This document shows positions 7,013 to 10,264 of a DNA stretch of 10,264 nucleotides, piece by piece. Under the pieces are notes generated by a model. It had not been told where the DNA came from, made no database searches, and saw nothing but the letters and a program-made list of their open reading frames with translations. The stretch lies in assembly GCA_910586105.1 (NCBI GenBank), contig CAJUGU010000134.1:1-10264 (forward strand), given 5' to 3'. A program made the position numbers and the translations under genes. The DNA comes from an uncultured Eubacteriales bacterium. Its GTDB lineage: Bacteria; Bacillota; Clostridia; Oscillospirales; Butyricicoccaceae. Every line of letters starts with the position of its first letter. The stretch's first letter is position 1.

Positions 7013-7024
7013 GCGAGGTAAATT

Positions 7025-7594
7025 ATGAAAGAATTACTGGAAATTTATATCTCTTTCTTTAAGATGGGCGCTGTTACCTTTGGCGGTGGTTATGCGATGC
7101 TGCCAATCCTTCAGCGCGAGGTCGTTGAAAAAAAGCAATGGCTGGAAAACGAAAAAATCATGGACTACTATGCAATCGCACAGGGTCTGCCGGGGATTAT
7201 CGCCGTGAATGTTTCGGTTTTCATTGGATACGCCCGCAAAAAATTATTGGGCGGGGTTGCCGCAGCCCTTGGTGTCGTTTCACCCTGCATTGTAATTATC
7301 TCGATCATCGCCGCATGCCTGTCCAACTTCCAAGATAATGTTTATGTACAGCACGCTTTCGCCGGAATCTCGGTTTGTGTCTGCGCACTGATCTTGAATT
7401 CCGTCCTTGATCTGGCGAAGAAGGGCGTGAAGGATGCGGTCGGCATCGTGCTGTGCGTTGTGACCTTCCTGCTAATGGAGTTTACAAGTGTTTCACCGGT
7501 CCTGATTATTGTTTCTGCTGCATTGATTGGCATTGCCGCGAAAAAGATTATGCTGCGAAAAGGTACAAAGGAAAGTGAGGTACAGAGTAAATGA
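7025..7594 (+). CDS. CHR-family (chromate-type) transporter, first subunit
   Basis: A 189-residue membrane protein equal to one CHR domain, about 5-6 spans. FGGGYAM (19-25) after an amphipathic FFKMG start is the family's N-terminal mark. GLPGIIAVNVSVFIGY (54-69) matches the second motif, usually written PGP-N-AT-FVGY; the second Pro of PGP is Ile here. Short-chain CHR proteins of this size come as adjacent gene pairs in Firmicutes (for example B. subtilis ywrA/ywrB) and act as heterodimers; proven pairs export chromate, but natural substrates of many are unknown. GAGG (7015-7018) precedes the ATG. It overlaps the next gene by 4 bases (ATGA), so the two are translationally coupled. The structured leader and terminator upstream suggest control by attenuation (inference). 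Confidence 0.9.
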   Translation: MKELLEIYISFFKMGAVTFGGGYAMLPILQREVVEKKQWLENEKIMDYYAIAQGLPGIIAVNVSVFIGYARKKLLGGVAAALGVVSPCIVIISIIAACLSNFQDNVYVQHAFAGISVCVCALILNSVLDLAKKGVKDAVGIVLCVVTFLLMEFTSVSPVLIIVSAALIGIAAKKIMLRKGTKESEVQSK

Positions 7595-8154
7595 TCTACT
7601 TACAGCTGTTCTATGAATTTTTCAAGATCGGTCTGTTTGCGGTCGGCGGCGGAATGGCAACGCTGCCCTTCTTACAGGCGCTTTCCCAGAAAACCGGTTG
7701 GTTCACTACAGATTTTATTACAAACATGATAGCGATCTCAGAATCCACCCCCGGTCCAATCGGTATCAATATGGCTACCTACGTTGGCTTCAACCTGACC
7801 GGGGTTTTGGGTGGTATAGTTGCCACGCTTGGCACGATTCTCCCGGCGATCATCATCGTTTCGGTTGTGTCCCGCTATTTGGAAAAGTTTAGCGGAAATC
7901 CGTTGGTGGATCATGTATTCTACGGCTTGCGCCCGACCGTTACCGGGCTGATAGCTGCGGCAGGCTATGATGTAATGAAGGTTTCTTTCTTGCACATCGG
8001 TGCATTTTTAGAAACCCATGCGGTTGCAGATCTGGTCGACCCGGTAAAGCTGATTCTGTTTGTTGTTGCGTTTGTTACAATTCGCAAACTTAAAAAACAC
8101 CCTGTTATGTATATCGCAATTGCAGCTGTTGTTGGCGTTCTGTTCGGCTTGTAA
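7591..8154 (+). CDS. CHR-family (chromate-type) transporter, second subunit
   Basis: A 187-residue partner of the preceding gene, also a single CHR domain with about 5-6 spans. The N-terminal FFKIGLFAVGGGMATLP (10-26) mirrors that of the first subunit, and TPGPIGINMATYVGF (53-67) keeps the full family motif, including the PGP lost in the partner. The ATG overlaps the stop of the upstream gene (7591-7594), and GTGAGG lies about 10 bases before it. Long CHR transporters in other bacteria are fusions of two such halves; the pair here likely forms the antiparallel heterodimer. A substrate other than chromate, such as another oxyanion or organic anion, is possible; nothing in the sequence decides it. 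Confidence 0.9.
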   Translation: MIYLQLFYEFFKIGLFAVGGGMATLPFLQALSQKTGWFTTDFITNMIAISESTPGPIGINMATYVGFNLTGVLGGIVATLGTILPAIIIVSVVSRYLEKFSGNPLVDHVFYGLRPTVTGLIAAAGYDVMKVSFLHIGAFLETHAVADLVDPVKLILFVVAFVTIRKLKKHPVMYIAIAAVVGVLFGL

Positions 8155-8332
8155 AGACTGCTTCCGGGGACTGGAAGGAAGCGTTCATAATTCCATACTA
8201 TTTGCGAACACCATCCATACCAACATGCTCCTTTTCACCCCCCGGAACAGTTTTGACACAGGTATTTATCAGAACGGCAATCATTGCCCTTTGCGGATAA
8301 AACATAGAAATGATTTGAGGAGGTACTTCATT

Positions 8333-8710
8333 ATGAAGAAGATTATCAACACGAAAAAGGCGCCGGCCGCAATCGGCCCTTATGTGCAGGCCGTCAGCGC
8401 AAACGGCTTCTTGTTCACTTCCGGACAGCTGGGAATTGATCCCCTGACAGGACATCTGCCCGAAGGCATTGATTCGCAGGCACGGCGGTCGCTGGAAAAC
8501 CTGAAGCAAATTCTTGCGCAGGAAGGTCTTACACTGGATGATGTTGTGAAAACGACCGTGTTTGTAAAAGACCTCGCGGATTTTGCTGCCGTGAATGAAA
8601 TTTATCAGGATGCGTTTGGCGTAAATTTCCCCGCGCGCTCCTGTGTGCAGGTCGCTGCGCTTCCGGCTGGCGGGTTGGTTGAGATCGAAGTGATTGCCTG
8701 CCTGAAATGA
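8333..8710 (+). CDS. ridA: RidA-family 2-iminobutanoate/2-aminoacrylate deaminase
   Basis: A 125-residue cytoplasmic enzyme of the RidA/YjgF/YER057c family, normally a homotrimer, which hydrolyses reactive enamine/imine intermediates to keto acids and ammonia. The active-site set of true RidA enzymes is present: Y17 in IGPYVQA, S30 in TSGQLG, R102 and C104 in ARSCVQV, and E117 in VEIEV. The frame opens at 8060, but the start is set at 8333 by GAGGAGGT (8317-8324) at 8-base spacing and by the fit of MKKIINTKKAPAAIGPY to the family N-terminus. 2-Aminoacrylate is the intermediate released by DpaL, so its presence in the same neighbourhood makes metabolic sense. The 178-base gap before it has a 6-bp hairpin (8160-8182) and a TTGACA (8253-8258) without a good -10. 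Confidence 0.95.
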   Translation: MKKIINTKKAPAAIGPYVQAVSANGFLFTSGQLGIDPLTGHLPEGIDSQARRSLENLKQILAQEGLTLDDVVKTTVFVKDLADFAAVNEIYQDAFGVNFPARSCVQVAALPAGGLVEIEVIACLK

Positions 8711-8737
8711 TCGTTGAGGGAGTACGGGCGCACAGCA

Positions 8738-8777
8738 TTTCTGTTTTTCGCTCGAAAAGTCAGCAGCAAAACAGAAA
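8738..8777. repeat. 10-base perfect inverted repeat after ridA
   Basis: TTTCTGTTTT (8738-8747) and AAAACAGAAA (8768-8777) are exact reverse complements with a 20-base loop that itself contains TTTTCG-CT-CGAAAA (8745-8758). It lies 27 bases after the ridA stop. As RNA it would be an AU-rich hairpin without a T-tract, so it could be a 3' stabilising stem, part of a leader for the next gene, or a protein binding site. Confidence 0.45.
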
Positions 8778-8861
8778 ACAATGGATAAAAGCGATCTTGT
8801 GAGCCATGAAATGGCAATATATAGGCTGACGGATTGGCTTTCATCCGTACAATCTCTATTT

Positions 8862-8892
8862 GGCCCGACTGCGTGAGTCAGCCGGGCTTTTT
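8862..8892 (+). terminator. Intrinsic terminator between ridA and the MFS gene
   Basis: GGCCCGACTG (8862-8871) pairs with CAGCCGGGCT (8879-8888) with one A-C mismatch and a terminal G-U, around a 7-base loop, and is followed by TTTTT (8888-8892). It would end ridA transcription, or attenuate the MFS gene 98 bases downstream. A hairpin ACGGAT/ATCCGT (8829-8848) stands immediately before it. Confidence 0.8.
8877..8883 (+). promoter_or_regulatory. Possible antiterminator pairing with 8824-8830
   Basis: GTCAGCC (8877-8883) is perfectly complementary to GGCTGAC (8824-8830) and overlaps the 3' arm of the terminator, so the two pairings are mutually exclusive. The same GCTGAC can also pair with GTCAGC at 8759-8764. 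The order fits an anti-antiterminator, antiterminator, terminator switch. This is seen only as base complementarity. Confidence 0.3.
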
Positions 8893-8990
8893 GTATTCCA
8901 GTGGTTGTATTGAAAAAATGGGATCGGTCGCAGGTCTGTTCATGAAAAGCGTAAAGCGATGTATGAATATTGAAACGAGGAAGATGGATT

Positions 8991-10157
8991 ATGTGCCATA
9001 AAAAAACGATCATTGCGTGTTATATTGGTTATATTGTGCAAGCCATTTCCAATAATTTCGCGCCGCTTTTATTTTTGATCTTACAAGCGCAGTATCAGAT
9101 TCCGTTGACACGGATTACAATGTTGATTTCCGTTAACTTCACAATTCAAATGTTGACTGCGGCAGCTTCCGCACTGTTTGTTGATCGAATCGGATATCGT
9201 GCCGCTGCGGTAACAGCTCACGGTTGTACTGCTGCCGGATTGGTTTGCCTGGCGTTGCTCCCGGATCGGATGGGAACACCTTTTATAGGAATTTTGATTG
9301 CAGTGGCATTGTATGCCGTTGGCGGCGGAATATTGGAGGTCATTATCAGTCCGATTTCTGAAGCCTGCCCTGCCGGGAACAGCGCATATGCTATGAATAT
9401 TTTGCATTCGTTTTACAGCTGGGGCAGCGCGGGTGTAATTGTTTTGTCAACCGTTTTTTTAAGGGTAACCGGGAATGGATCGTGGCAGCTTCTGTCGCTG
9501 TTGTGGGCACTCCTGCCAATTGTTAACGGTATCGCGTTTTTGAAGCTTCCGATCGCATCGCCGGTAAAAGAAAACCAGTCGAACATGTCTATTCCTGAAC
9601 TGCTGACGGAAAAAGGCTTTTGGGAATTATTGCTTTTGATGTTGTGTACAGGTGCGAGCGAACAGGCTGTTTGCCAATGGGCGTCCGCATTTGCAGAGAA
9701 AGGTCTCGGTGTTTCAAAGGTATTGGGTGATATTGCAGGTCCAGCCATGTTTGTAGCGTGTATGGGATTGGCTCGTGTAATGCACGCCCAGCTTTGCAGA
9801 ACCAGGCCGCTTAACAGGCTGATGTTTTATTCCAGCTGCTTTTGCGTACTCTCTTATTTCCTAATCGGCGTGATACAGCAGCCTTTTACCAATTTACTGG
9901 GGATGGCATGTTGTGGCTTTTCGATAGGAATCATGTGGCCGGGAGTATTTACCCGTTCTGCGCTTTTGATAAAACGCGGTGGAACGGCAATGTTTGCTTT
10001 GCTTGCACTGTCAGGGGATCTGGGCTGCGCGATCGGTCCTACATTCGCAGGATATATGGCAGGGCTGAAGGGGGCGGATTTACGCTTTGGGATTACTTGC
10101 AGCATCTGTTTCCCAATATTGTTGACAATCGGTGCATGGCGGCAGCTGTTAAAGTAA
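8991..10157 (+). CDS. Major facilitator superfamily (MFS) transporter
   Basis: A 388-residue membrane protein with about 12 predicted spans, the standard MFS size. The start at 8991 (ATG) is supported by GAGGA (8977-8981) at 9-base spacing; a TTG at 8970 in frame is less likely. The first span begins at about residue 7 (IIACYIGYIVQAIS). VDRIGYRAAA after the second span corresponds to the loop 2-3 signature region of MFS proteins (D-R-G-R type). NILHSFYSWGS in the fifth-span area resembles the FucP-like/sugar and drug-type MFS branch. A polar central loop separates the two six-helix halves. Specific substrate not recognised. It is separated from ridA by a terminator, so it is probably its own unit or an attenuated extension of the upstream one. 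TTGTGA (8797-8802) with TATAGG (8820-8825) at 17 bases is a weak promoter candidate. Confidence 0.88.
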   Translation: MCHKKTIIACYIGYIVQAISNNFAPLLFLILQAQYQIPLTRITMLISVNFTIQMLTAAASALFVDRIGYRAAAVTAHGCTAAGLVCLALLPDRMGTPFIGILIAVALYAVGGGILEVIISPISEACPAGNSAYAMNILHSFYSWGSAGVIVLSTVFLRVTGNGSWQLLSLLWALLPIVNGIAFLKLPIASPVKENQSNMSIPELLTEKGFWELLLLMLCTGASEQAVCQWASAFAEKGLGVSKVLGDIAGPAMFVACMGLARVMHAQLCRTRPLNRLMFYSSCFCVLSYFLIGVIQQPFTNLLGMACCGFSIGIMWPGVFTRSALLIKRGGTAMFALLALSGDLGCAIGPTFAGYMAGLKGADLRFGITCSICFPILLTIGAWRQLLK

Positions 10158-10230
10158 AGGAATATACATAAGATTGCGTTTTATTAGGAAAACACACTGT
10201 CAAAAGGATTTTGATGTTGTACCATTTTAG

Positions 10231-10264
10231 TTGACACCTCATACGCAAGGATTTGATGTATAAT
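10231..10264 (+). promoter_or_regulatory. Promoter-like sequence at the right edge
   Basis: TTGACA (10231-10236) and TATAAT (10259-10264) are both perfect hexamers, but the spacing is 22 bases, longer than the usual 16-18. It may be the promoter of a gene beyond the window, perhaps needing an activator, or the pair may be coincidental with only the -10 used. The 107 bases after the MFS stop hold no clear terminator. Confidence 0.35.

Noticed and set aside
8253..8285. Dedicated ridA promoter at TTGACA
   Set aside because: The -35 is perfect but no acceptable -10 is found 16-19 bases downstream.
8060..8332. An N-terminal extension of RidA from 8060
   Set aside because: The extension overlaps the second CHR gene, and the RidA family begins at the Met at 8333, which has a near-perfect ribosome binding site.
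8198..9013. A 271-residue open frame on the minus strand
   Set aside because: It covers ridA, the terminator and the MFS start in reverse, with no recognisable protein pattern.
1094..10238. Shared GACACCT word at 1094-1100 (minus strand) and 10232-10238
   Set aside because: A 7-base match without wider similarity is expected by chance in 10 kb.

Overview
The window looks like chromosome of a Gram-positive anaerobe, most likely a Clostridia (Oscillospiraceae/Ruminococcaceae-like) bacterium. This is an inference from moderate GC, strong AGGAGG-type ribosome binding sites, and the gene mix: NhaC- and YfcC-family carriers, a split short-chain CHR transporter pair, and a DpaL/YgeY catabolic pair. 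No rRNA, tRNA, CRISPR array, transposase or phage gene was recognised.

Layout. Bases 1-308 hold the possible 3' end of an upstream plus-strand gene and a 113-base imperfect palindrome. A GntR/FCD-family repressor gene (309-995, minus strand) is divergent from a four-gene plus-strand operon: dpaL (2,3-diaminopropionate ammonia-lyase), an NhaC-family carrier, an M20/YgeY-type hydrolase and a YfcC-family carrier (1265-6683). The 269-base divergent spacer contains a promoter with a perfect -35 and a dense inverted/direct-repeat array just downstream of it, probably the repressor's operator. A 341-base gap (6684-7024) follows. It contains a potential three-way-junction RNA and then a strong intrinsic terminator placed directly before the ribosome binding site of a two-gene CHR (chromate-type) transporter pair (7025-8154). 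Next come a RidA-family enamine/imine deaminase (8333-8710), a structured intergenic region with a terminator and a possible competing antiterminator stem, and a 388-residue MFS transporter (8991-10157). The window ends in a promoter-like sequence.

How the genes may work together. DpaL splits diaminopropionate through a 2-aminoacrylate intermediate to pyruvate and ammonia. RidA hydrolyses released 2-aminoacrylate, which otherwise damages PLP enzymes. The M20 hydrolase could free diaminopropionate from a peptide or N-acyl precursor, and the NhaC- and YfcC-type carriers could import substrate or export product in exchange for H+, Na+ or another organic acid. The divergent FCD-type GntR protein would sense an organic or amino acid and control the operon. 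The pathway is an inference from gene families and order; the substrate is unproven. The least explained material is non-coding: the structured leader before the CHR pair, the switch-like region before the MFS gene, and the palindrome near the left edge.
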